A stretch of 64,000 bases of DNA from Armigeres subalbatus (lineage: Eukaryota > Arthropoda > Insecta > Diptera > Culicidae), in assembly GCF_024139115.2 (NCBI RefSeq), contig NC_085141.1:166552908-166616907 (forward strand). Direction: 5' to 3'. Both the position numbers and the translations under genes were made by a program. The notes under the pieces are model-generated. The model saw only the letters and a program-made list of their open reading frames with translations, was not told the DNA's origin and made no database searches. Within the stretch, counting starts at the first letter, position 1. Each line of letters starts with the position of its first letter. This document shows positions 54,908-64,000 of the stretch, piece by piece.

Positions 54908-55159
54908 ACATCCGCTGGTTGGATGTATAAGTAAATAAACCCTCATTTACTCGAACATTCAGGAAAAACTTGTTTAAGGTTCTTTTGCAAAGCATGCGTT
55001 GGCAGAAGATAACTTTATTTCATATAAACAATCAAGGCCAAGTATTTGTAAATAAGACATTATTTACCAAATACGAAATGCAGTGGTTTTTAGAACAGTT
55101 CGTTTAGAATGTTCGAGTAAATGAGGGTTTATTTACTTATACATCCAACCAGCGGATGT
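54908..55159. mobile_element. 252-bp fold-back MITE
   Basis: ACATCCGCTGGTTGGATGTA then TAAGTAAATAAACCCTCATT and TACTCGAACATTC at the left are found in exact reverse complement at the right (GAATGTTCGAGTA..., ending CCAGCGGATGT). The arms are 53 bp and perfect by eye. Each arm begins with its own small palindrome (ACATCC...GGATGT). Interior AT-rich. Confidence 0.9.
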
Positions 55160-55371
55160 AATGAATTGTTAATTATTTCCTTTTTTATCTTCTTTCACAG
55201 GTTTGAATTCGATTAGTAAAAAACTGGATCAGAAAATATAAATATGATCTACTCAGGAATAAAACAACTACTTTACTATCAACAGTGTAATGAACAGAAC
55301 AGGACATAAGAAAAGGGATATAACGACGATTTGCGTCACCAAACAATAGGAAAGAAAGTTGCGGAACTCAC
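55160..55371. other. Unassigned, possibly intron next to the candidate 5' exon
   Basis: AT-rich; on the minus strand it follows a GTGAGT donor-like site at 55366-55371. Confidence 0.3.
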
Positions 55372-55850
55372 ATTAGTGTAAATAGGATCACTACAGATGT
55401 CGTTGTCCAGAATTGCAAAAACTAATCACTCTGACTGTTCTCCACTGGGCGCCGATCGCAGGGTGGTATTCTCCTCCCCGGGGGAAAATTTCGGCAGATG
55501 AAACCACATTAATTGCTGCAGACTCTGGCTACTGGCATTGCACAAGTGACCACGTTTCCGACATATCAGGTTTCTTTCCCAAACCAAATCACTCGGACCC
55601 GGTTTCGTCACGAACGAATGTAGTAAATCAATAAACAATGCTTGTAAAATACGATTCACTTGATTTTTTTTTAATATTGAAGCTATTTTTAGCACAACTT
55701 GATACACTCACACTGCTCCACGCAAAATTTCCGCAGTTAAATATAGACCGAGAGCACCATCCGAGAGAAGAAGAGAGAATTTGGCGGCTCAGGATCACTG
55801 AATCAGGAACTACGCACTAATTTACAGCAAAAGCACTAATAAACACCACC
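55372..55850 (-). promoter_or_regulatory. Candidate first (untranslated) exon and promoter of a minus-strand gene
   Basis: On the minus strand the segment reads like an insect leader: a TCAGTG initiator-like start near 55800, a CAGTGTGAGTGTATCAAGTT stretch, GC-richer and CpG-containing text, and finally CACTAAT|GTGAGT, a consensus donor. Several stops in every frame argue against coding. Its position upstream of the Rim exons on the same strand makes a Rim leader exon possible, but nothing in the sequence links them. Confidence 0.25.
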
Positions 55851-55859
55851 TCCACTACT

Positions 55860-57280
55860 GCAGCATTGGTTTGTGGTCGATTTCCTATGCTACGTATCCT
55901 TCTTGCTGGGCTGCTCCTCTTTGGTAGTCAAACAATTGGAAAAATTTTAGATCCGCAAAATCGATACCGGCACAACACAATCGATTATTCATTTCCAAAA
56001 AGTTGGTGCCCTCTTTTATCCAAAACGATGGAAAATGAAACAACGCCCGGTATTTACTTGATCAAAATGGTTGTGCGAAAGTTCAGTTCACAGACACGAC
56101 ACCAGTTTGCTTATTTTCGACCGCATAAAGTTATGATATAACACTAAACCAGTCAACACAATGAGCCTTCAGTAAACACTACGGATCCACAAAACTATAC
56201 ATAAAATGTATGTACACGGGAAGATTTCCGAATATTCGACTCAATCTGCATTGAAATCTAATGGATCCGGAAAATGCTTTTTGTTTGCAAAATTCAAATG
56301 ACACTTGGCACCATTCACGTTTCGCAGTTTCGTTACTGCTTCGTATGACTGGTATGAGCAAACTAAATATGCAAAGAAAAATTAACATGAGTTTTCCTTT
56401 ACTCAGTACCAGGCGGTTTTGGAACTGTGCGCTCATTGCAACCCCAAAACTCTTACTCTCCCAGCTTTGAGGTTGCTCAGGCAAGGCGCGTACTCTGCTT
56501 TCATTGCCATATGGATTGGGGCACATCAGGACATGCCGAGTACAATGTTGTTGGAACTCGTGCACGCCACCATACACGTGAGACACTCACGTGCCGCTTG
56601 CCTTTTTCTAGGCCGGAGACTAAGAAAGCAACCGTAAGCTTTCCCTAAACGTATACAAAAGTATACCGAGCAAACATAGGGAACCTCCTCAAGAAACGAT
56701 GCAGTTTTTTGCCGGAGACCGTGTACGTAGCTCACATGCAAGTAGTCTGAAATCAGTCAGTGACTAATTATTCGCATTAGGTAAAGTTGGATGGCATGGG
56801 CAACTATATCAGTGCAAGTATTCAGTAATTGAACGCATAAGGCCACACATTTGCAGTCTCACGTGGTTGGTTATAGAACATTGAAATCACTTCAAGGTTA
56901 GTCAACATTTGAAATTATATCTTTTTCAGTTGCACTATGATCAGAAATTTGATTTTTAAACAGGATTGATATGTATTACATAACATTTATCACCATATAT
57001 ACGAGGTACATGTCCTTTTTCATTTCCCGTACACTAAGTGTTCGAGAAGGCTATAAAAGCCCTCCAAAAATGATTTTTAGTGATATCTATACCAATCGAC
57101 TCAGCTCGATGAATTATTATATTATAATTATTATATTATTTCGCTTCAGTGCTTTGTTCGCTAAATTCTTTTCTAATACCAAATAACTTATCTTTAAAAG
57201 GAAAACTTGTGATAATTTACGATTTCCGTCCCTTGTGTACGTGTGTGTGCGCTACAAAAAAATGTAACATGGACCGATTT
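55860..57280. other. Unassigned region, slightly GC-richer in part
   Basis: A plus-strand frame at 55866-56141 contains MLRILLAGLLLFGSQTIG, which looks like a signal peptide, but is followed by only about 75 residues without a known motif. A minus-strand frame overlaps 56179-56586. Neither has splice or family support. Could hold upstream regulatory DNA or an old transposon. Confidence 0.25.
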
Positions 57281-57302
57281 GTTATGTTATGTTATGTTAT
57301 GT
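57278..57302 (+). repeat. TGTTA pentamer microsatellite
   Basis: GTTATGTTATGTTATGTTAT, four to five units. It is not the insect telomere repeat (TTAGG). Confidence 0.8.
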
Positions 57303-57404
57303 TTAAACGAAAGTTATGGTTTTGCCATTGAACATATTGATGTGGATTAAGTCGGTTTTTTCTTAGATATGTTCAATACTCAATACTAAGGAGTCGAATA
57401 CTAG

Positions 57405-58738
57405 TGTCTTGTGCTCGTTCCAACAGGGAGCGGTACAGTGTAGCAAGGGGAGGAAGCAAGGGGCTGGGAAGGACGAGATCCCGGTCGAGCTTCTAAAACG
57501 CGGAAGTGAGCAGCTGCATCAATCAATCCACCACGTCCAGAAAATATGGGAAGATGAAGAGCTGCCTGCCGGGTGGTTAGAAGGCCTCATATGCCAAATC
57601 TATAAGAAAGGGCATAGGCTAGAGTGTGTCAATTACAGAGGGGTCAACCTTCTGAACTGATGTTTAGCCTGCGGATGATCCTTGATAAATGTCGGGAGTA
57701 CAACTTGCCAACTCACCTTCTGTTCATTGATTTCAATCCAGCGTACTATTCAGTGAAAAGAAATGAGCTATGGCAGATAATGTCCAAACATGGTTTTCCG
57801 GTGAAACTGATTAGACTGATACGTGCAACGCTGGATGGCTCGAAATCAAGTATTTGGATTGCAGACGAAGTGTCAACCTCGTTTGTGACCTTAGACGTAT
57901 TGAAGCAGGGTGATGCACTTTCGAATTTATTATTCAACATTGCACTCGAAGGCGCTATAAGGAAATCTGGCGTGCAGTGGAACGGCATATCATCACATGG
58001 TCGCATATGCTCCTAGGCTTTGTGATGGTCAATCATTGGAATCGATCGCAGAGCAGTAGTGGAGGCTTTTGTCACACTGAAGAGGGAGACGGCGAGGATA
58101 GGCTTAACTATTAACTCTACCAAGACAAAGTACACGGTGGCAGGTAGCGATAGGTGAAGACCTAGTGGTGTTGGTACTGAGGTAGTGCTTGATGGGGATG
58201 TGTTTGAGGTTGTTGAAGAATTTGTTAACCTTGGAACGCTTGTGACATGTGACAATGACGTTTCGAAACGAGATTTGCTCTTTACAAAACTCTGGTTCTA
58301 CTATTGACCTTTTATTGACATGAAGGATGGACGTCTAAAAAGGTGGACCGGAGAGTTTCATGGGTTTTCGAACGAAAATTGTTGCATATAATACTCGGAG
58401 GGAAACTGGAAAATGGTGTGTTGCGCAGACGCATAAATCATGAGCTGTATCAATCAAGCGTACAGAGGAAAAAATATTGTGAATCGTATGAAATACGACA
58501 GACTTCAGTGGGCTGGTCACTTAGTGTGAATCTCGGAAGAAAGATTAGCGAAAACAATATTCAACATAGAGCCAGTTAAAAGCCAGCGACTTCGTGGAAG
58601 GCCACGAACACGCTGGCTGTACGCGGTGGAGTCGGACCTGGGGACCCTAAACGTTCGTGGAAACTGGAGGAACTTCGCTCAAGACCGTCGATTATGGAGC
58701 TCTACAATACGCTAGGCATAGGTGTATCGACGCGGCAT
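57405..58738 (+). mobile_element. LINE-C, best copy, truncated and decayed
   Basis: RT pieces in order: KQGAGKDEIPVELLKRGSEQ, GLICQIYKKGHRLECVNYRG, then after a deletion FSLRMILDKCREYNLPTHLL, FIDFNPAYYSVKRNELWQIM, LKQGDALSNLLFNIALEGAI. The FADD catalytic box that should follow at about 58010 is destroyed by a small deletion (CTTTGTGATGGTC), while the next block RETARIGLTINSTKTKY (58086-58134) survives. The 3' end codes RPRTRWLYAVESDLGTL, NVRGNWRNFAQDRRLWSS. Related to LINE-B in RT motifs but clearly a separate family. It abuts a LINE-B fragment at 58740. Confidence 0.8.
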
Positions 58739-58739
58739 A

Positions 58740-59767
58740 GCAAATACTGGGTAAAGCGTACCATTGGTACTTCGCGTACTTGAAGGAATAAAATAGACCC
58801 CATCTCGCGGTCACCCAGCAACTCATATCCCTACCTACCCGTGGTGCTGGCCTGGATACGAGCAACCTTAGGGAAGATCAGGTAACCAACCCCGGTGGGA
58901 ACTATGGCGGCTGATCATAGTCCGAGTGCCAGCAAGGGACTCTATGTGATACTGTGCACAATGGCCCACCGGGAATAATGAGGAATGCTCGCTCAACTTT
59001 TCAAAAGGACCTAAGTAACATTTTTTGCATGAATTAATTTGAATACTGCAATCAATAGCTTTCATGTTGTTCTGTTGATTGCGCTATTCAAATTAATTCA
59101 TGGAAAAATGTTACTTAGGTCCTTTTTAAAAGTTAAGCGAGAAAGGTCCTCCGGAAATTTAGGGGGTTTGGTGTCAGGCCCTGCAAGCCAGCCTATAAAA
59201 AAAACATAAGCAACGAACAATCAACAAGAGAGTACGGACCGGAACCATCGGCGAAGACCACTGCGATGAAAAGGGACTAGCGATTGGAAACTCGATTCGA
59301 GGAACTGCATTTCTCTCAACTTCATCGGGAGCGAACGTTTAGAGGTAATCATACCATCTACTAGCGCTGCGGCAATACACACGAACTGGGAACAGCTTTC
59401 ATAGTGATGGCCGATATGCAAAGGAGCGTGATCGAACAGGTTGAGGATCAAAGGCCGGTTCTTCATCTTCAGCATAGTCAACGTCCATAGCCCACACTCC
59501 GGAAGCACTGATGATGATAAGGACGCATTCTACGCGCAGCTGGAACGTGAAAACGACAGCTGCCCAAGCCACTACGTCAAAATCACCATAGGAGATTTGA
59601 ACGCTCAGGTTGGCCAAGAGGAGGAGTTTAGACCGACTATTGGGAAGTTCAGCACTCACCGGCTGACGAACGAAAACGGCCTACGACTAATTGATTTCGC
59701 CGCCTCGAAGAATATGGCCATTCGCAACACCTACTTCCAATACAGCCTCCCGTATCGGTACACCTTA
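58740..59767 (+). mobile_element. LINE-B fragment (5' leader and part of the endonuclease)
   Basis: GGGTAAAGCGTACCATTGGT and CGCGGTCACCCAGCAACTC at the start correspond in reverse complement to 27320-27250 of the minus-strand copy, so this is the LINE-B leader. The endonuclease is read from about 59441 (MRIKGRFFIFSIVNVHSPHS, KITIGDLNAQVGQEEEFRPT) and stops abruptly at SLPYRYT (59767), before the catalytic SDH motif. A copy of the 157-bp MITE interrupts the leader at 58988-59141. Confidence 0.85.
58988..59141. mobile_element. Fold-back MITE, copy 2 (in LINE-B leader)
   Basis: CTCGCTCAACTTTTCAAAAG at the left and TTTTTAAAAGTTAAGCGAG at the right, with the same CTTTCATGTTGTTCTGTTGA loop as 41766-41922. 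Compared with the minus-strand LINE-B leader, it sits between GGAATG and GTCCTCCGG; no target duplication is obvious. Confidence 0.88.
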
Positions 59768-60009
59768 TGAACACCATTGTCAAATTTCAATTTATCATAA
59801 TTAATCATGCCAAGATATTCAATTTCTCGTACGCAGTGTCTCGTCATCACTTTTCACCGAGACATCATCAATTGAATGATTTCGAGAAATAATCATATAC
59901 TTATATTAGTAAATTCAATTTTAACTAGTTGTACTTCCACCATCTACTTGAAGAATGCAAATCTGCATTCAAGTAATCAATCGCATCTTCTAAGTCTTTA
60001 GCTGCAATG
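59768..60009. other. Short unassigned spacer
   Basis: AT-rich DNA between the broken LINE-B end and the 60-kb array. Confidence 0.3.
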
Positions 60010-60905
60010 AATAACATTTGTATGAGAGCCTCCTCGTCCAGAAGGGGTAGGGGTCAAGAACCACCACAGAAATATTTCCAAACTTCAAACACCTTAACAT
60101 ACCAAATTTGGTTCTATTTGCCTAATTAGTTTATGAGTAATGTGGAAATTTCGATTCCATTAGTATGCCCCTCCCCTCCTTGCAGAGAGGGGAGTGCTCA
60201 TGAACTACCACGGAAACAATTTTTGCCTATTATATCCATTGCATGCCAAATTTCGTTCCATTTTCTTGATCAGTTTCCGAATTATGCAGAAATTTATGTT
60301 TCATTTGTATGAGAGCCCCCCCTTCCAGAAGGGGGATGGGTCACGAACCACCACAGAAACATTTCCTGACTTCAAAAAACTTCACATACCAAATTTGGTT
60401 CCATTTGCATGATTAGTTTCTGAGTTATGTGGAAATTCCGATTCCAATAGTATGGGAGCCCCCCCCCCTCCTTTCAGAGAGGGGAGGGCTCTGAACTACC
60501 AGAGAAACATTTTATGCCTATTATATCCACCACATGCCAAATTCGGTTCCATTTGCTTGATCAGTTTCCGAATTATGCAGACATTTATGTTTCATTTGTA
60601 TGAGAGCCCCCCCTTCCAAGAGGGGGAGGGGTCACGAATCACCACGGAAACATTTCTTGACTTCAAAAACCTTAACATGCCAACTTTGGTTGCATTCGCT
60701 TGATTAGTTCTCGAGTTATGCTGTATTTTTTTATTTATGTGGAAGCCCCCCCCCCCATGAGAGGGAGGGGTCTCCAAGTATCATAAGAACCTTCTCGACT
60801 CCAAAAACCTCTGCATACTAGTTTTCACGCCGAATGGTTCAGTAGTTCCCGACTCTATAATGATCAGATAGACAGACCGAAATTCATTTGTATGTATGTA
60901 ATATA
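60010..60905. repeat. Higher-order tandem repeat, about 289-bp unit of two 145-bp halves
   Basis: TATGAGAGCC starts at 60021, 60308 and 60599 (periods 287 and 291), and each unit has two halves marked by a C-run (GAGCCCCCCC) and a GAGGGGAGGG or AAGGGGGAGGG partner, followed by a CATGCCAAATTTGGTTCC core. The array ends with GGTTCAGTAGTTCCCGA and CAGATAGACAGACCGAAATT before a TATGTATG tail, as at 47340-47400. The C-run and G-run pair could form hairpins. Confidence 0.82.
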
Positions 60906-61249
60906 TGAGACTATTTTACCCCATATTCCCCTTAAACTAACATACTCTCCAGATAGAATAACACTGCGCTTACCCAACAATATTCTAATCATTCAGATTC
61001 CATCAGAAATATGCCGTAAACTGCTTATAACGGCTGCATTCCGTTCATAATATCAAAGTTCTGGGGGAAGTTGGGGAAAAACGTCCAAAAAGTCCTATTA
61101 GGAATGCCGTGCCGCATCCGAAACTACCCCCATTCGATTCATGGGAAAATTTTGTTTAAGAAAAGTTCTTGGTCAGAATTTTCGTTCAGCGGCCTTTTGA
61201 GTTATTGAATTTTGCCCGAAACATGCAACATTTTGCCCATTGTGCAGTG
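60906..61249. other. Unassigned spacer
   Basis: GGGGGAAGTTGGGGAAAAACG at 61060 and TTTGCCC phrases at 61200-61240 suggest the edge of an old fold-back, but no partner end was found. Confidence 0.3.
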
Positions 61250-61715
61250 GAGGAGATGACTACGTCAGTTTAGCGGATGATGGAAGCCAACCAGCCCCCA
61301 CCTTGAGGGAAGTTAAGGATCCCATCCAACAACTAAAGACCAATAAAGCAGCTGGTAAGGATGGTATCGGAGCTGAGCTCATCAAGATGCCCGGAAAGCT
61401 AGCCCGGAAAAGCTAGCCACTTGCCTGCACAAATTCATAGTCAGAATCTGGGAAACTGAACAGCTACCGGAGGAGTAGAAGGAAGGGGTTATATGCCCCA
61501 TCTACAAGAAAGGCGACAAGCTGGAGTGTGAGAACTATCGAGCGATCACCATCCTTAATGCCGCCTACAAAATGAAATCCCAGATCATCTTCCGTCGTCT
61601 GTCAGCATTAGTGAATGAGTTCGTTCGGAAGTTATCAAGCCGGCTTCGTTGACGGCCGCTCGACAACGGACCAGATCTTTACTGTACGGCAAATCCTTCC
61701 AAAATGCCGTGAATA

Positions 61716-61822
61716 CCCTAGTAGCACAATTCAAATCTATTTTGTTGCAGCAACTCCAATGTGACTGGATTTGGTTGCAAATAGGTCACAATGACTGGTA
61801 TATGACAAGTGTGCTACTCGGG
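61716..61822. mobile_element. 107-bp MITE, copy 2 (in LINE-B)
   Basis: CCCTAGTAGCAC and GTGCTACTCGGG are the 12-bp inverted ends, with TA at 61714-61715 and 61823-61824. Same length as 24799-24905 and same ends apart from single-base changes. Removing it restores GTGAATACCAGGTCCCAAC as in the minus-strand LINE-B (25034-25052). Confidence 0.9.
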
Positions 61823-62331
61823 TACCAGGTCCCAACGCACCATCTGTTCGTTGATTTCAATGCGACATACGACAGTATAGACCGCGTAGAGCTATGGAAA
61901 ATTATGGACGAGAATAGCTTTCCTGGGAAGCTTACCAGACTGATCAAAGCAACGGTGGATGGTGTGCAAAACTGTGTGAAGATTCCGGGCGAACACTCCA
62001 ATTCGTTCGAATCGCGCCGGGGACTAAGACAAGGTGATGGACTTTCGTGCCTGTTGTTCAACATTACGCTAGAAGGTGTCATGCGGAGAGCCGGGTGTAA
62101 TAGCCGGGGTACGATTTTCAACAGATCCAGTCAATTTATTTGCTTCGCGGATGACATGGACATTGTCGGTCGAACATTTGCAAAGGTGGCAGAACTGTAC
62201 ACCCGCCTGAAACGTGAAGCAACAAAAGTTGGACTGGTGGTGAATGCGTCAAAGACAAAGTACATGCTTGTGGGCGGAACCGAGCGCGACAGGGCCCGTC
62301 TGGGAAGCAGTGTTACGATAGACGGGGATAC

Positions 62332-62992
62332 TAGGGCAGTTCAAATTTCAAAAATGTTCGAAAATTCAAACTCCCATATGTCTATTGGCATTATTTTGAT
62401 AATATAGGAGTCCGGGCAAAATTTCAGGAAATTTGGTGGCCATTTAGGGGTGGTGCGAAGTAAATTTATGTTTATATGGAAATTTGTATAGGAAAAAATT
62501 AAAATTTATTCAAGTTTTCCTACAACTGACAAATCGTGATGAATTCAAATAAACATCCCCAACCTCCCTTTTTGGAATCTATATAAATGAGACCTCCGGA
62601 TAACACATTAGTTATGAGTGGATTGAACGGTTCTATTGACAGTGTGAATATGGGATAAATGGCTAAAATGGTGTAATTAGGCTCAACGTAGCAGTGGAAA
62701 TATAAATCAAAATTGATGAGTTACCCACTGGTTGAGCTCAAATAGATCCCAAAAATGGAGGTTGGGGATGTTTATTTGAATTCATCACGATTTGACAGCT
62801 GTAGGGATACTTGAATAAATTTTAAGTTTTTCCCATACAAATTTCCATATAAACATAAATTGACTTCGCGCCACCCCTAAATGGCCACCGAATTGCCTGA
62901 AATTTTGCCAGGACTCCTATATTATCAAAATGATGCTAATAGACATATGGGAGTTTGAATTTTCGAACATTTTTGAAATTTGAACTGCCCTA
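62332..62992. mobile_element. 661-bp fold-back element with 9-bp target duplication
   Basis: CGGGGATAC at 62323-62331 and 62993-63001 is an exact 9-bp target duplication. The element starts TAGGGCAGTTCAAATTTCAA and ends TTGAAATTTGAACTGCCCTA. The arms are about 250 bp and pair almost throughout, including AAACATCCCCAACCTCC/GGAGGTTGGGGATGTTT and GATGAATTCAAATAAACATC in both orientations. The roughly 170-bp middle has no coding frame. Nine-base duplications with long arms are typical of Mutator-like elements, an inference from family rules. Confidence 0.93.
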
Positions 62993-63689
62993 CGGGGATA
63001 CCTTCGAGGTGGTCGAGGGATTCGTCTACCTCGAATCCTTACTAACGGCTACTAACAATGTTAGTCGTGAAATACGAAGGCGCATCATCTGTGGAAGTCG
63101 GGCCTACTACGAGCTGCACAAGAAACTGCGGACTTGCAAGCACTCAGAGTGTTCGAGAGACGAGTGTTTAGGACCATCTTTGGCGTTGTGCAAGAGGACG
63201 GTGTGTGGCGGCGAAGAATGAACCACGAGCTCGCCCAACTCTACGGCGAACCCAGTATCCAGAAGGTAGCTAAAGCCGGAAGGGTACGATGGGAAGAACA
63301 TGTTGCAAGAATGCCGGACAACATCTTGCAAAGATGGTGTTCGCTTCCGATCCGGCAGGTACGAGACGGCGTGGAGCGCAGCGAGCGAGATGGGCAGACC
63401 AGGTGCAAAACGACCTGGCGAGCGTGGAGCATATTCGAGGATCGAGAGATGCGGCCTCGAACCGTGTATTGTGGCATCAAATTGTTGATTCAGTGTTATC
63501 TTTTTGAATGTAGACTAAATAAAGGAAATGAAAGGTGTATCGACGCTGTAGCCAACCAGGTATCTAGGTAGGTAGGTGTTAGTTATGTACTTCCTTGAAA
63601 CTGCTTGGTCCGATTAGAAGCAACAGACGGTTTTACCCGGATTCGGTTGGCATGTGGCATGTTAAACTTTCGTTAAAATGATTTCGAAA

Positions 63690-63965
63690 GTTCGAATAAC
63701 CTTAGGAAAGATCGAATAACAAACCCCGATAAGAAATTTGGTCGTATGCTGACAGGGAAGGCGGGTTGAATTTTTTCTTCTCTGATGGTTCAAACTTTAA
63801 ATCTGATCGAACGTCTGTCCACCAAGGAGGTGCGGCATACAAGCAAAACAAGGAATTATAGTCCTCCGGAAATTCAAAGGATCTATATGCAGAGGCGCAT
63901 GATCGGGTGGTAACCGCTCAGGTTTCCAAGAGGGAGGAGTTTAGACCGATTGTTGGAAAATTCAG
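63690..63965 (+). mobile_element. LINE-B fragment (leader and endonuclease scraps)
   Basis: AACCTTAGGAAAGATCGAAT and TGGTCGTATGCTGACAGGGA match the LINE-B leader in order (compare 27140-27210 reverse complement); then GTCCTCCGGAAATT, GCAGAGGCGCATGATCGGGT and AAGAGGGAGGAGTTTAGACC match successive endonuclease pieces with large deletions between them. Continues to the window edge. Confidence 0.65.
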
Positions 63966-64000
63966 CCAGTGCTGTGCACCATCACATTAAGCCACAGCCG

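Larger units (their letters stand above)
61250..63545 (+). mobile_element. LINE-B copy (RT to 3' end) with two nested elements
   Basis: Starts in the linker (GGAGGAGATGACTACGTCAG) and runs to the true 3' end (AAATAAAGGAAATGAAA at about 63517). RT motifs: LFVDFNATYDSIDRVELWKI, LRQGDGLSCLLFNITLEGVM, FICFADDMDIVGRTFAKVAE. The frame is broken near 61390 (a duplicated GGAAAAGCTAGC-like phrase), by the 107-bp MITE at 61716-61822, by the 661-bp fold-back at 62332-62992, and by a deletion at about 63130 that joins LHKKLR to LQALRVFERR. Tail: AGRVRWEEHVARMPDN, QRARWADQVQNDLASVEHIR. Confidence 0.88.

Noticed and set aside
55866..56141. Secreted peptide with signal-like MLRILLAGLLLFG
   Set aside because: The rest has no recognisable motif, no cysteine pattern and no exon partners; kept only as a remark.
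57278..57302. Telomere-type repeat
   Set aside because: The unit is TGTTA, not TTAGG, and only four to five copies; an ordinary microsatellite. Culicine telomeres are not expected to carry this.
1..64000. A novel multi-gene defence or biosynthetic system
   Set aside because: Only one host gene and transposon remnants are visible; no gene cluster of any kind.

Overview
This is a eukaryotic, AT-rich, transposon-dense window. It most likely comes from a culicine (Aedes-like) mosquito. That inference rests on three things: an insect-type presynaptic gene split by short and long GT-AG introns, a Juan-like Jockey retrotransposon, and several copies of a tRNA-derived SINE resembling the mosquito Feilai type. 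There are no operons, bacterial genes or CRISPR arrays, and species was not tested by any search.

Host gene. The only host gene I recognise is the middle of Rim (Rab3-interacting molecule, a presynaptic active-zone scaffold) on the minus strand. Eight exons run from 34847 down to 16594: a Ser/His/Gln/Asn-rich linker exon, two PDZ exons, three C2A exons and two linker exons. All seven splice junctions match in reading phase, giving about 617 codons. The N-terminal zinc-finger part and the C2B end are not visible, and the gene is open at both ends. A possible 5' untranslated exon and promoter of a minus-strand gene lies at 55372-55850 (weak). Almost everything else is intronic or flanking repeat.

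Retrotransposons. There is one complete Jockey-clade insertion with a 14-bp target duplication and poly(A) (10488-15111). Three other LINE families appear as decayed or nested copies: LINE-A (1968-4275; 44506-45845 with a 14-bp duplication), LINE-B (minus, nearly full length at 23796-27340; fragments at 58740-59767, 61250-63545 and 63690-63965) and LINE-C (1640-1960, 5380-6050, 57405-58738). An R1/LOA-like gag-endonuclease remnant sits at 53100-54360. SINEs with target duplications are at 41143-41388, 43776-44064 and 49858-52887 (the last split by a DNA transposon).

DNA transposons and fold-backs. Many non-autonomous elements can be delimited to the base by terminal inverted repeats and target duplications: hAT-like at 37287-38509, 49967-52773 and 31178-31438; TA-duplicating at 29433-29699 and 51915-52356; a 661-bp fold-back with 9-bp duplication at 62332-62992; and a 107-bp element found twice, each time inside a LINE-B copy. 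Tandem arrays are at 1-270, 4380-4600, 9674-9951, 27470-28200, 30265-32190, 47490-48107 and 60010-60905.

Layout: 0-16 kb repeats and the Jockey element; 16.5-35 kb Rim exons with LINE-B and satellite arrays in the long intron; 35-55 kb DNA transposons, SINEs and LINE-A; 55-64 kb a mosaic of LINE-C and LINE-B pieces. No new multi-gene system is visible. The most informative content is the datable nesting of transposons and the phase-consistent Rim gene.
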